From: Homalodisca vitripennis
Taxonomy: Eukaryota > Arthropoda > Insecta > Hemiptera > Cicadellidae
Assembly: GCF_021130785.1 (NCBI RefSeq)
Contig: NW_025776788.1
Span: forward strand, 1 to 64,000
Length of the DNA: 64,000 nucleotides
Direction: 5' to 3'
Position 1 is the first letter of the stretch; the number at the start of each line of letters is the position of its first letter. The translations under genes were made by a program, and so were the position numbers. Positions 13,801-25,683 of this stretch are shown here, one piece after another. The notes under the pieces are model-generated. The model saw only the letters and a list, made by a program, of their open reading frames with translations, made no database searches and had not been told where the DNA came from.

Positions 13801-16365
13801 TACATAATATTAGTAAAAATGTAAAATACAATATTATACTACTATTAGTGATCTGAATCTGTTGACGAGTATATATCTGAGAGCACACCTAGGCATACAT
13901 ATGCAGCCTTTGTTGCTATGTAAAAAATATATTCACTAATAGGTACAGATGCTAAATAAACTTAAGTAACTACCACATTTCTCATACAAAACTAACCTTT
14001 ACCTCAAACTAAAAGCACAAATGCCACCCAGATATTGTAGCCTTAAGTTACTGCTAATTATGCTGCAGTTACGTTTATTATTGTGTTTTATCAATATTAA
14101 TTGGTGTACTATTATTTTAACTGGGATAAAATATAAACTATTACTGATTATTGAAATAGCTTAAATTTAAGTAGTATTAGATAGCTTTGGTAATATAAAT
14201 GTGCTTCATAAAGCAGAGTAAAAGCATATACAACTGTGTACTGTAATCCATATATAATACAATTTTGAAATGAAGTAAAATATTACATGTAAAGGAATAC
14301 ATTAGTTTATGTTCGATATATACTTAATTAGAGGATAACAAGAATGTTAATTTTACTAACAAGAGTAGACGATTAAGTTCCTCTCAGCTAAAGTAGAATA
14401 ATCAGCTAAAGCTCTGTGAGCTTAAAGATGTGGTTTATACATGAGCGCAGCCTCCTCGTGCTCTACTCTGCCTGAGGTTCTTACTAAATTTATCTTTACT
14501 GTACCAGTATATTGTATAACAAAATTGGTTTCTATTCGCATAATGGAGTGTTAAATAAGATTTCTTCACTGTTATTACATACCACAAAAGAGTTATTTTC
14601 AAAGAGATTATATAATAAATATTTTTTCTGTACGTCACTTCTTTATCAAATTTGGTGTATTACGTACAGCTCAGAATTATGATTACTTCACTACATAGTT
14701 TTCATGATATTTCAACTTTTAAATTTTTTCTTTTACTAGAACGCTCTTTAGGATAAAAGATTCCTTTGAAATATATGGGTAATCTTAAAGATATTTAAAT
14801 TTTAAGCCATGCACATTGGTTCTACCTATAATAGTCCTTATTTTAATTCATTAACCGATCTGTGTTGTATGTGTTACTAAGATGAATAGATAGTTTTGTT
14901 TTTTGGACAGAACCGATTTAAATTACTGTTTTATATTAACTATATATTAATTATCACCTGGGCGTTTCCGACGCCTATTATCCCGTAATATCTCTTAGTA
15001 TCTCTCTTTTTATATGTATTGCAAACAATATCTTAAAAATTGAGATATATTTTACACGAAATTCAAACTTTTACAAAGAATATCTAATACAGCATCCTTA
15101 TAAAATTCAATGATTGTGCATATTCTACAATGAGATTTTCCAGAGCTTTAGTGAAGTATAACTCTCTGTAGAATACATCGATAGCGAATTGAGCTTTATT
15201 AATTGCATTCAAACTTGGTTTGTTATTACTAAAAACAATTAGAAAATTTCCTCTTCACTATGTTTGTACTGTATGTTTTGTACAGAGTATCTCGAGAACT
15301 AATCGAACTATGGGCTTTAAATTTCACTTAGTAACTTCATTGAGAGTATCTATTTAGATGATGGTGCATGTCTGCTACTAAATAAGGAATTTTACTTAGC
15401 GTTAGCGTACTTTAACCGCCCGCTGAACTAATAAACCCGTAAATGTAGAAAAAATAACATTTTTAGATAGGAAATATATTGACTTAGATGATAGCTCGTA
15501 ATGGCGATATTTGGTGGAGTGGGATAGAAACCTATAACTCTGGGGAATACCTCATGAATTAAATGAGCAACATAAATTTGGGGCTTGTATTTGAGAACTA
15601 ACGGTTATAATACCCGGGATTTGTGAATATGTAGTATACTGGATGTAATAACTATACTATACCTTATATCTATAAAACAAAGACTTATATATTACGATCA
15701 AATCGTTTAAACGGACGCCTCGTTGCGAAGAAAAATCTATTATTTTATATTAAAAGCTATATTTGTACACTTTATCTCGTTCACCGAACATAACATTCCA
15801 ATCCCATCATATATCTAAGCATCTACAAAATCAGTGGTGATTCCTGTGAAAAATACCTCTCCAAATGCAAATATTCAATTACTAGGGGTTAGGATATGTG
15901 GATTCTATCAAGGAGTCTAGTCTGGAGATACAAATAATATTCACTCTGAAATAGGAGAATATGATTTACGACACTCTTAAGTATAAGACTTCCTAAATGT
16001 TTTCATTCATAGGTTGCTTATACTACTGAAGAATACGTAATATGGCAATTCTTATAATTAATGAATTTTGATGCACGGCTCCCTCAATTTAGAAACCGGC
16101 AGTATTTAATTTTTCAATAAATAATGTTAACTCTTTATTCTGTCATGTACCAATTTTAGTCAATTTTTTAAATACTTTCAGATGGTATCAAGTTATTAGA
16201 CAGACAAAAAATAAATTTTCCAGATCACAAAATTACAGAATTACTTAACACTCATGTAATAATAGAACACTTTCTAAACACAAGTATTTTTATCCACCGT
16301 AATCTACTCTTGCTTCGTTTTGTCTGTTGTGCTGAGGTTATTTATCATTCCCTAACGCAGCTAAT
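10890..16365. other. AT-rich intergenic DNA, no gene recognised
   Basis: I found no supportable coding exon, array or transposon end. The 107-codon minus frame at 13,317-13,640 and the 67-codon minus frame at 14,435-14,638 have no recognisable domain or splice context. Confidence 0.5.
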
Positions 16366-16505
16366 AGATTGCTTTAATTAACGAACCCCAGTGGGAACCT
16401 TATCAGTATCGGGAAGGGAATTAAATGGCAGGTGAGTAATGTGCCAGTATATCACCTTGGTGTTACTCTTGTGGCCAGACTGCTGGATACACTTATCCGT
16501 ACTTA
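16366..16505 (+). repeat. Solitary monomer of the 123-bp satellite
   Basis: The segment carries, in order, the landmarks of the satellite found at 57.95-59.74 kb: AGATTG, TTAACGAAC, then GAGTAATGTGCCAGTATATC, ACCTTGGTGTTAC and TTGTGGCCAGACTG. It is a single diverged copy about 41 kb from the array, in the same orientation. It could be a seed copy, a dispersed element from which the array grew, or a relocated fragment. Confidence 0.8.
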
Positions 16506-16509
16506 TTTT

Positions 16510-17010
16510 ATGTTTCATAAGACTGGTGTAACATTACCAGTATTGTAATAACTGATATTAGAAAACCTCTCACCACAACAATCACGGGAATTGTCTTCAT
16601 TAATAATTCATATAGTTATCTACTAAGTAGTTAGGTCATGAACCCTCCCACAAGAAAAAATATTTTCCATTTATACAGCTATATAAATATATATGTGTGT
16701 TATTATTTAAAAATATATATATATATATAAATATAATATTTTTACATAATAATTACATTCTTATCTTAGCTATTTAGGTTGGTTTTAGTAGTGTAGAGCA
16801 CAAAAATATAATCTGATATAATAATAGATTTAGGCTTCTAGACCATTTTCAAATCAATCAATTTATCAAAATCAATTTCATAAATCTTCAATTTAAAAAA
16901 TTAGTTTGCGAGACTATATGGTAAACATTCGGTGTTAACTGCTGGACTGATACTATAATACATTGTAAAATATAAGAAATATATCAAATATTACATACAA
17001 ACCATATCCG
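16510..17010. other. AT-rich spacer before the 160-bp array
   Basis: Contains short AT runs (about 16,680-16,735) and no recognisable gene. Confidence 0.55.
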
Positions 17011-17019
17011 AGATGTATA

Positions 17020-18398
17020 TCTATGTAGACGACGACGTGTTATTGAGAGCTAATATTTATTTTAGAGCGGCTAATCTGTGAACCGCATTAGTTGATATTG
17101 AATACATGATCCGATCACTGTACAATATTGGCGTCTGACGTCACACATCCATACATATTTAGAATACAGAGTTATGGGGACTCGACATATTATTGAGCCT
17201 CAATATTTGATAGTGCGGCTAATCCTGAAACCGCATTTGTTGGTATTAGATAGATGATCCCGTCACTGTACTGTAGATCTATCAATATTGGCGTCTGCCG
17301 TCACACATCCATACATATTTAGAATACAGAGTTATGGGGACTCGACGTGTTATTGAGCCTCAATATTTGATAGAGCGGTTAATCTCTGAACTGCATTTGT
17401 TGGTATTGGATAGATGATCCCGTCACTGTACTGCAGGTCTATCAAATATTGTCGTCTGACGTCTCAAATCCATACATATTTAGAATTGTGTTATTTAGCC
17501 TCAATATTTGATAGAGCGGCTATTTCTGAACTGCATTTGTTGATATTGGATACATGATCCGATCACTGTACAATATTGGAGTCTGACGTCTCACATCCAT
17601 ACATATTTAGAATACAGTATTATTGGGACTCATTGTGTTATTAGCCTCAGTATTTGATAGAGCGGCTAATCCTGAACCGTATTTGTTGGTATTGAATACA
17701 TGATCCCGTCACTGTACTGTAGATCTATCAATATTGGCGTCTGACGTCACACATCCATACATATTTAGAATACAGAGTTATAGGGACTCGATGTGTTATT
17801 TAGCCACATTATTTGATAGAGCGGTTGATCTGTGTACCATATTTGTTGGTATTGGATAGACAATCTCGTCACTGCTTTCTAGAACTGTCAATATTGGCGT
17901 CTGCCGTCAGACATTCATACATATTTAGAATACAGAGTTATGGGGACTCGATGTGTTATTTAGCCACATTATTTGATAGAGCGGTTGATCTGTGTACCAT
18001 ATTTGTTTGGTATTGGATAGACAATCTCGTCACTGCTTTCTAGAACTGTCAATATTGGCGTCTGCCGTCAGACATTCATACATATTTAGAATACAGAGTT
18101 ATGGGGACTCGGTGTGTTATTTAGCCTCAATATTTGATAGAGCGGCTAATCGTGAACTGCATTTGTTGATATTGGATAGATGATCCGATCACTGTACTGT
18201 AGACCTATCAATATTGGCGTCTGACGTCACACATCCATACATATTTAGAATACAGAGTTATGGGGACTCGATGTGTTATTTAGCCACATTATTTGATAGT
18301 GCGGTTGATATGTGTACCATATTTGATGGTATTGGATAGAAAATCTCGTCACTGCTTTCTAGAACTGTCAATATTGGCCTCTGACGTCAGACATTCAT
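17020..18398 (+). repeat. About 160-bp satellite array, nine units in two subtypes
   Basis: Nine tandem units, with the landmark TAGAATACAGAGTTATGGGG recurring about every 160 bp (near 17,160; 17,320; 17,766; 17,927; 18,088; 18,246, with degenerate forms near 17,481 and 17,608). Each unit has a TTTGATAGAGCGG box, GTCACTG and ATATTGGCGTCTGACGTC. Two subtypes are visible: type A has CGGCTAATC and CTGTACTGTAGATCTATC; type B has CGGTTGATCTGTGTACC and CTGCTTTCTAGAACTGTC. The order is roughly A A A A A B B A B. Open frames across this region (17,813-18,043; 17,992-18,183) are artefacts of the repeat. Confidence 0.96.
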
Positions 18399-18399
18399 A

Positions 18400-19030
18400 T
18401 GGTACAAATGACTAAATGGAAAGTATTTCTAGTGTAGTTTTTAAATATTGTATACAAATATTGAACATATCATTAATTTCATGGCGATTCATATATATGA
18501 AGCTTAATTATGACATTAAATGTTATTTTGTACGCAAGTTCTGATATTTACTGAGCAACTTGGATCTCGTCATGCAGTGGTAATAGTCACCGTGTTTATT
18601 TATTATGGAAACATAACCAGTGTTGAGTGACTGGTGCCACTGTTAAAAATATTTAATTTATTTACCAAACAGCTTTGCTAGCAGTGTTAGATGTAAAAAG
18701 CCTAAATATTAACTAATTCTGTTAGAGTGAGCAACACAAACCACTAGTTGATTATAACTTAACTAATGGTTAGCCAACATAAGTTTATTTACTCAGTTGT
18801 AATTTATCTTGCCGTTTCATTTGTGTATTCTCACTGTAAATGTAATTGAGCTGTTGTTGATATATTTACCTCGAGGGTAAACTATTACAACTGGAATGAG
18901 TTAAACTGGTTTAATTTGTAATCTCGTTAATTAATGTTGATTGCTCGACATTATTATGTACATCTATATTATGTACTGATCATTAAAATATGTTAAGTTA
19001 TGGCTCTTTAGTTGAGCCTTATCGAAATCT
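18400..19030. other. AT-rich intergenic DNA
   Basis: No gene or element end recognised between the satellite array and the dispersed repeat at 19.04 kb. Confidence 0.5.
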
Positions 19031-19035
19031 ACCAC

Positions 19036-19375
19036 TCGAAGGGCTGGAAAAATATTGTTTTTCTCTGCCTATCTGTTTGTTTGTCTGCAAGCCATCTTAT
19101 GAACAAAATGACCTGTAAATTCAAAATTCTGCAAAACCTTCATTTTTCCAACATTGATTTAGAAGACACTCCACAGAATTTGGCACGATGGTAACGACAA
19201 AATCGCAGAATAAATTAGTTATCAACCAAACCGAGTACAATCAATATGATGCCACTTTGTCATGTGGCATAATAACACTTACTGCAAAGTGACTTATAGA
19301 CCTTGCAATTAATACTGAATCTCAGTGAAGGCTGCTATGCGGTACGCGTGTGAGGTCCTACTAACTTTTTCAATT
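19036..19375 (+). repeat. Dispersed interspersed repeat, copy 1
   Basis: Shares a series of landmarks with 51,771-51,990 and 52,606-52,790: an ACTCG..GGGCTGG start, a TTGTTT-TCTnTCTG-TCTGCAAG stretch, a CCATAGAATTTGG-like box, then GAGTACAATCA and CATGTG. It looks like an old transposon or SINE fragment and is not a gene, although a 60-codon frame (19,012-19,194) passes through it. Confidence 0.55.
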
Positions 19376-19810
19376 ATATAAATACGTATATGGATACTAT
19401 AACATGTGTCTTAAAATTCCTATCCCCCCACTATTAAATCTGTTATGAATAGACATGGAGTAATTTATTTTTGGGGATCTTTATATGACAAACTGTGGAG
19501 ATGTTATGTATGAAAATTTTTGACTCAAAAGTGGGGTATTTTGGGGTTAAGTCAAAATCTTTATATACGAACCCCTAGCAAGTGACACCTCATTTACATG
19601 TGAAACAGATTATGAATAGACGATTGATTCCTATACATCCTACACACACATATACACATGTATATTACCAGCAGTACCAAGGAGGCATCAAAGGATCATG
19701 TTGACCCTAACAAAACTCACTTAAGTGAATTCGGTGAATTCAAGGAGGAAATTAAAATTAATAACGACTTTATATCATTCAATTTCTCTTCCATAACTAT
19801 TTCTTGTGGA

Positions 19811-19834
19811 ATAACTATTACTTCTAACTATATT
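19811..19834. repeat. Target-site duplication, left copy
   Basis: The 24-bp sequence beginning ATAACTATTACTTCTAAC recurs exactly at 20,847-20,870, and in both places a GT run follows. The two copies bracket the 5'-truncated LINE and mark its insertion. Confidence 0.9.
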
Positions 19835-19881
19835 GTGTGTGTGTGTGTGTGTGTGGTGTGTGTGTGTGTGTGTGTGTGTGT
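19835..19881. repeat. GT microsatellite at the 3' end of the truncated LINE
   Basis: A GT run with one G insertion. On the minus strand it follows directly the 3' terminus of the truncated LINE. It may be target sequence, reverse-transcription slippage, or both. Confidence 0.95.
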
Positions 19882-20846
19882 TCAGAGTTTAGAGTTTACA
19901 GAGTTTACAAAAACCTTTATTTCCAAAACTTACATAAATTTACAGAGTCAGGTGCTTGGAAGCACGTGTGACTTACTTTTACAATATTATGCAATACATT
20001 AAGACAAAATATACATGCAGTTGGCAACTCAATGTTTTTTTTTCTTATTTTTTATGTTTTCTTCCACCATGGTGCACAAATACTATACTCAGTCCATAAC
20101 ATATACTTAATTTACAATCCAGATTTCAACAAGAACCTTCTCACAAAAACGAGGTAAAAAATTGACAAGCATAAATATATTCAGTTTTAACAAATAAATA
20201 AACATATATAATATAATCAAAATGCTAAATATCAATTTTCAATTTTTCAATTTTTTGGCCAGAACACCTTCCATCTCCATGAACAGCCCAAAAACAGTAA
20301 GATCAACAAACAATATTCAAAATATCAAACAAGCATAAATTTATAGATAGATTTAACAAACAAATAATTATCAAAAACAGCAATAGGGTATTATAATTTC
20401 AAAATATCAACAAGCATAAATATATAAAAGATAACAAATAACAAAACAATATATAATAAACAGTAAATATATAACAGTAAACATATAACAATAAATATCT
20501 AACAATAAATATACAACAGTAGATGTGTAACAATAAAATAAATTATAATATATAAATAAATAAAGACTCTCAATAAAAAACTATAATTTTCTTCACTGTT
20601 TACAACATACCCCCCTACTTTCATTTTAAATTTCGGTTTGGTTTCAAAAATTAGATCATTACCCATATTTAATATGCATTTGTTTATTATCTTAGGACCC
20701 ATATAGCTGAACTGTTTTTCGTGCAATTTCTTTGGAATAACAAGGAACTTTTATAGAAATTATATGCGATAGTCTTGTATTGATGTTATATCTTTTTATT
20801 TCGTATCTATCGATATTCTTGTGCATATGAATCGCCGAACACATTT
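19882..20846 (-). mobile_element. 5'-truncated CR1-like LINE copy
   Basis: About 965 bp of the 3' end of the same LINE family that lies at 20,929-25,57x, on the same strand. The minus-strand translation near 20,846-20,600 contains SAIHMHKNIDRYEIK and YMGPKIINKCILNMGNDLIF. These match the ORF2 C-terminus of the longer copy, which has LMHIHKYINQFKI and YLGPSLFNRFIMDCGNELIF. The 3' terminus carries degenerate 9-mers (TGTAAACTC repeated) before the AC run, where the longer copy has TGTGAAC heptamers. A 24-bp target duplication flanks it. The coding part has stops and a frameshift, so this is a dead copy. Confidence 0.9.
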
Positions 20847-20867
20847 ATAACTATTACTTCTAACTAT

Positions 20868-20928
<61 letters not shown>
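20847..20928. repeat. Right target-duplication copy plus GT microsatellite
   Basis: Positions 20,847-20,870 repeat the 24-bp target duplication. Then comes an uninterrupted GT run to about 20,928, directly against the 3' end of the next LINE copy. Confidence 0.93.
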
Positions 20929-20929
<1 letters not shown>

Positions 20930-21637
20930 CACAGTTTCACAGTTCACAGTTCACAAACTCTTTATTCATTTTAATATAAGTCACAATACATTGTCCCAAT
21001 GCACCCTGCAAGGTGCGTGCGGGAACCTAAACTAAATAATTATACTCGTATGTCCATTTACTGCTGACTTGCTGCATTTTCTTGTTATGATATTTTAATT
21101 TATATAAGTATAGCCTGTTTCCACTGCAATCAATACATTTCTCTGTTTTACAGTTTTTCAATAATTACATTTGGTTACTGAAACAAGAACAAAAAAACTA
21201 TATTTTACCTTAGTTCGCACAACACAACCGCATACATACACATGCATTATACGCATTTGCATACACATACATATGGCACTACAACAAATAACCATTATAT
21301 AAACTATGAGAATTTACAACGATATAAACTGTGAGAATGTATAACAATGTAAACTATGAGAATGTATAACAATATAAACTATGAAAATGTATAACAATAT
21401 AAATTAGGAGAATGTATAACAATATAATATAAATAACAATTAAATAATAACCAACAACATATGTACACAACCAATAAATTAACAAACAATCAATAACCAG
21501 ACAATTATCTTAATATGTAGTATACAGATATAACAAATAAAATTACAAATATATTATCACAATATTTAACATATAACCAATCATAGACTTATATATGAAG
21601 CATATGGTAACCTAACCTATACAAATGGATCACATTT

Positions 21638-24500
21638 TTATTCAGGGATGTTGTCGGAAATAAACGATATTGCTTTCATTTTGACCTTAGGCTTTTTTTC
21701 AAAAATTAATTCATTGCCGCAATCCATAATGAAACGGTTAAATAAACTTGGACCCAGGTAGCATAACTGACGTTTAGAAGTACTTGTAGTAAAAAAAGGT
21801 GTTTCCAATTGTAAAAATTGAGCACTGCGGGTTAGTCTGTTTGCAGTTCTAATTTTAAATTGATTTATGTATTTATGGATATGCATTAACGAACAAAGGT
21901 TATACAAGTGATTAAAGTTTAATATGTTTTTTTCTTTGAAAATATAACTCATTCTATCCATTCTTCTAATCCCATATATAATACGCAATGCATGCCTCTG
22001 TGCCATTATAATTGGCTGCAGTAGTGTTCGAAACGTTCCTCCATAATGAATTATTCCAAACCTCAGTATACTCTCAAACTAAGAAAAATAAAGTTGTTTC
22101 ATATGTCTATCTTTTATATGCTGCTTGAGATGAAATAGAGAGTAATTTATTTTCCTAAGTCTTTTTGAAAGGTAATTAATATGCTGATCCCATTTTAGAT
22201 GATGATCAACATACAAGCCTAGGTACTTAACACTTTCTATTGTTTCTATAGTTGTGCACCTACATGAATACTTACACTGATGCGTGTGACAAACCAAATT
22301 TAATCTGTTTCTCAAAAGGTTTTGATTGCAATTTTGATCGAAAAAAAGAAGACACTTTGATTTAGAAACATTGATTAAAAGTTTATTGTTGATCATCCAC
22401 TCGGATATGATATTTAGATCCTGTCTTACCCTAGTAATTAGTGAGTCCTTATTAAATGCCGAGCACACTAATGCCGTATCGTCCACAAATGAAAATATGG
22501 ATGAGTATAAAGGTAACTTTAACATGTCATTAATATATATCACAAAGAAAAATGGACCAAGTACACCACCCTGAGCTGTTCCATGAAATAACTCTAAAAT
22601 TTCACTGTATACGTTGTTAATCCTAACCATTTGTCTTCTTTTGGTACAAAATGATGTCAACCAATCCAGAGCAGTCCCGCCTATACCGTAACTTCTAAGC
22701 TTATTAATTAAAATATTGATATCTAAGGTATCAAAGGCCTTTTGAATATCAAGATAAACTGCTAGTGTGAATTTACGTTGGTCCTTAGAGTAAGTTATAT
22801 TTGAGACATGTTTTTCAAGTGCTAAGTCTGTCCCCTTCCCTGGAAGAAACCCATATTGGTGTTGAGAAAATAATGAATTACTGTTAAAATAATCCATTAA
22901 CTTGTTTTTAACTATTGTCTCAAATATCTTGACTATGGTATTAATGACTGAGATAGGACGGTATGATGATATCTCGGATGGATCACCAGATTTAAAGACA
23001 GGGGTCACAGAAGCTACTTTGAATTCATCAGGAACCAAACCCTGAGAAAATGATTTTATATATATGTTATAAAGTAAGGGACCAAATACATCAATATTTT
23101 CCTTGATAGTCAGTATATTCAAACCATCGATACCGCAACTACGTTTATTTTTCATTTTTTTAATAGTATCAAATACTTCTTCACTTGTTAACTCAAACTG
23201 AGAATAAATACAGTCATAATTATTTTGATCCTCTAAAAATAAGTCACAGCCAAATTCATTTGATCGTAAGGTGGACACTATATTTGTAAAATAATTATTA
23301 AAAATATCTGCAATCTTATGTTCATTCCCCTTTACCTCCAATAAATTTCCATCTATCATTAGTTTGTTCAACAGGTTCTTTTTATTTTTCACAATCTTTT
23401 TTACAATATCCCAATATTTTTTTGAGTTACCATTCGCTTTGTCAATCATACTTGAGAAATATTCTATTTTTGCTTGCCTTATCTTTTTAGATACGATTAC
23501 TGAAAAACGTTTGTATTCCGCTCCTAACACTGCATTGCTCCTGTCTCTAGAGAAAGTTTTAAATAGATAATTTTTTCGATTTATTAAGGAAACAAGATTA
23601 TCTGAGACCCACTCACGTCTTCTTTTATTTTTACTATTTAATTTTTTTAGATAAGAGGAGACTTCTCTACATTCATTAAATATTCTATAAAATTCAGCCA
23701 AACATGCATTTAAATTATTTTCACTAAAAACCCTATCCCAGTTAGCCAATATTAATTGCCTGCGCAGCATTTTATGGTCTAACACTTTAATAAAACAGCT
23801 ACTATTGTTATTCATACGTTGTACATCAGACAATTTTAATTCTATGCCAAAGTGATCCGTTATACATAAATCCAATACATTACAATTAAGTTCTATATTT
23901 CTGGAATTCCTCACAAACACATGATCAAGACAAGAAACAGAGTTGTTATGAATTCTAGTTGGGGTATTAATACAGCTTGTAAATCCATATGATGACAAAA
24001 TATTCAAGTAGTCTTTACCAGAACCATTATTTTTTAATATACAAATATTCATGTCACCTACAATAATTGTTGGATTATGAGACAGCTTTAAAATATTTTC
24101 GAAATCATCTTTAAAACGGTTGAATACAAATTTACAACTTCGATAAACACCATATAGTGAAATATCCATCATTGAATTATTGCAGTTGACCTGAAATGTA
24201 ACATTAATAATCTCAGCTGTAGGCAGCAACATAAGGCGGTGACTGTAGTGAAGGTCGCAATCCACATAGATAAGTATTCCCGCCGGCCTGGTTATCAGGA
24301 CGATCTTGTAGTATCAGGTTATAGCCCGGTAGCGCGTAATTTGCTTCCTCACCCCCCTTTATCCATACCTCAGTCAACACTATTATTTTGTATTGATATG
24401 GTAAACCATGCAAATATATGATGAGTTCATTAAAGTTCTTCCTTACACTTCGAATATTTAGATGAAAAATATGAAAGTCGTTTAAATTACTGTTATCCAT
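21638..24500 (-). pseudogene. LINE ORF2: AP endonuclease plus reverse transcriptase, broken
   Basis: The protein starts at 24,500 (MDNSNLNDFHIFHLNIRS), the usual N-terminus of an apurinic-like endonuclease. A one-base shift near 24,280 moves the frame, and coding continues to 22,079. Endonuclease landmarks are GDMN near 24,050, LDHVFV and TDHFG near 23,855. The reverse transcriptase follows, with YRPIS, YLDIQKAFD (catalytic Asp near 22,748), GTAQGGVLGP and the active-site box FVDD at 22,478-22,489, where most relatives have FADD. A TAG stop at 22,079-22,081 interrupts the frame, which then continues in phase as FESILRFGIIHYGG to the natural end at 21,638. The enzyme would nick the target and prime reverse transcription of the element RNA. 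With two breaks it is unlikely to be made whole. Confidence 0.93.
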
Positions 24501-24545
24501 GAAAAAAAGAAAACGACAGACGGTGTTCCTCAGAGATTAAGTGGT

Positions 24546-25491
24546 CTAGTTAACAGTCAACCCAAGCTGTCTCAAGTCCCCCAAGGAAGAAATACGTATC
24601 TTTGGTTCCTCCTCAGACTTTCTAACAAAAATTTTTCCCTCAGTCACCCACACAAATTTGTAGCCCATTTCCCTGAGTTTTTTGGCATGGTACAGAATAT
24701 CTTTGAAGAAGGGTGTAAGATGTTCATTTATATACACTCGTGTAGAAGGGACTCCCCCAACTATGGCAGTTGACTCAATTTTAATTTTCTTGCTAGATTT
24801 TAAAAACACATCTCGGGTTTGTCTGTTTTGAAAATTGTAAAACTATTGGCTTAGGGCCTCTGTCCCTTTTTGTTGGAATTCTGTGTACTGACTGCACATC
24901 GTTCCCAAAATCTATCGGAACACCAACAGATTCAGAAAGCTTCTGCACAATCTCACACATTTTTTCATTAGATTGTTCAGGAACGCCATCAATTTGAACA
25001 TTTTTGTTTCGGTTGTATTGTTCGAGATTTTCTAACTGCATTTTACACAACGAGAGTTCTTTTTTAAGACAAGAGTTTTCAGCCTTGAGTTCATTTTGTG
25101 ATGTCTCAAGAGACTTGACCTTGGTAACAAAATCATTGATTTTCAACTCATACTCATCAATTTTTGAAGAGAAAAAATTCATTGATTCAGTGAATTCAGA
25201 AATTTTTGTATTAAATACCTTTTCGTAAGAAGCAAACTGTTCTTTAATGGTCATTTCCATCTTTGCCAGAAACTCGTTATGCATTTGACTGATTACATCT
25301 TTAGGTATCTTAACCTTAACAGTACAAGACTTACACTTCCAGGAATCACGTCTGGTCTGTCCCATACGATTCCAAGTGGATTCACTCAGATCAATACACT
25401 CAAAGTGAAAATAATTCTTACATATTGAACATAAAGCACATTCATTCTTCTCTTCAGGAAGTGGATCATTACATACTGTACAATCACTCAT
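24546..25491 (-). pseudogene. LINE ORF1: PHD finger, coiled coil, FP-like C-terminus, broken
   Basis: Starts MSDCTVCNDPLP and forms a C4-H-C3 PHD-type finger (C4, C7, C21, C24, H29, C32 and the WKCKSC pair near residues 51-56). A heptad-rich region of about residues 75-155 follows, probably a trimerising or dimerising coiled coil. The C-terminal part (NVQIDGVPEQ, QSVHRIPTKR) resembles the nucleic-acid-binding C-terminal domain shared by many LINE ORF1 proteins and insect FP-like proteins. A one-base shift near 24,800 splits it; the second part reads on as VYINEHLTPFFKDIL and YKFVWVTEGKIFVR to the stop at 24,546. Its expected role is to bind the element RNA in a ribonucleoprotein. Confidence 0.85.
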
Positions 25492-25572
25492 TGCAATAGT
25501 TATAGGTTAGGTTTCAAGACAAGGAAAACAACAAACACGTCTGCACTTCTCAGCTGCCAGCCACACACTCAT

Positions 25573-25575
25573 GTG

Positions 25576-25623
<48 letters not shown>

Positions 25624-25683
25624 TGTGTGTGTGTGCGCGTGTGTGTGTGTGTGTGTGAGTGCGTGTGTGAGTGCGTGTGTGTG
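25573..25683. repeat. GTGC/GT compound microsatellite at the LINE 5' flank
   Basis: Tandem GCGT units from about 25,576 to 25,625, then GT repeats with GAGTGC interruptions to about 25,683. It is the upstream boundary of the LINE and is the same simple-sequence class as the run at the LINE 3' end. Confidence 0.94.

Larger units (their letters stand above)
20929..25572 (-). mobile_element. Near-full-length CR1-like non-LTR retrotransposon
   Basis: A minus-strand LINE of about 4.6 kb: short 5' UTR (25,492-25,57x), ORF1 with PHD finger and coiled coil, 46-bp spacer, ORF2 with endonuclease and reverse transcriptase, then a roughly 700-bp AT-rich 3' UTR. The 3' end has no poly(A) but TGTGAAC-type heptamers followed by AC repeats. 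A PHD finger in ORF1 and microsatellite-like 3' termini are known traits of the CR1 group. GT-rich simple sequence lies on both sides (20,871-20,928 and 25,573-25,683), so the element appears to have landed inside a microsatellite. Damage is limited to a frameshift in ORF1, a frameshift in the endonuclease and one in-frame stop in ORF2, so it is relatively young but probably inactive. Confidence 0.88.

Noticed and set aside
17813..18183. Two open frames with a shared repeated peptide
   Set aside because: They read through the 160-bp satellite; the peptide repeat simply reflects the DNA repeat, and other units have stops in the same frame.
22371..22574. Plus-strand frames at 22,371, 23,364 and 25,004
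   Set aside because: They are antisense shadows of the LINE ORF2 and ORF1 coding regions.
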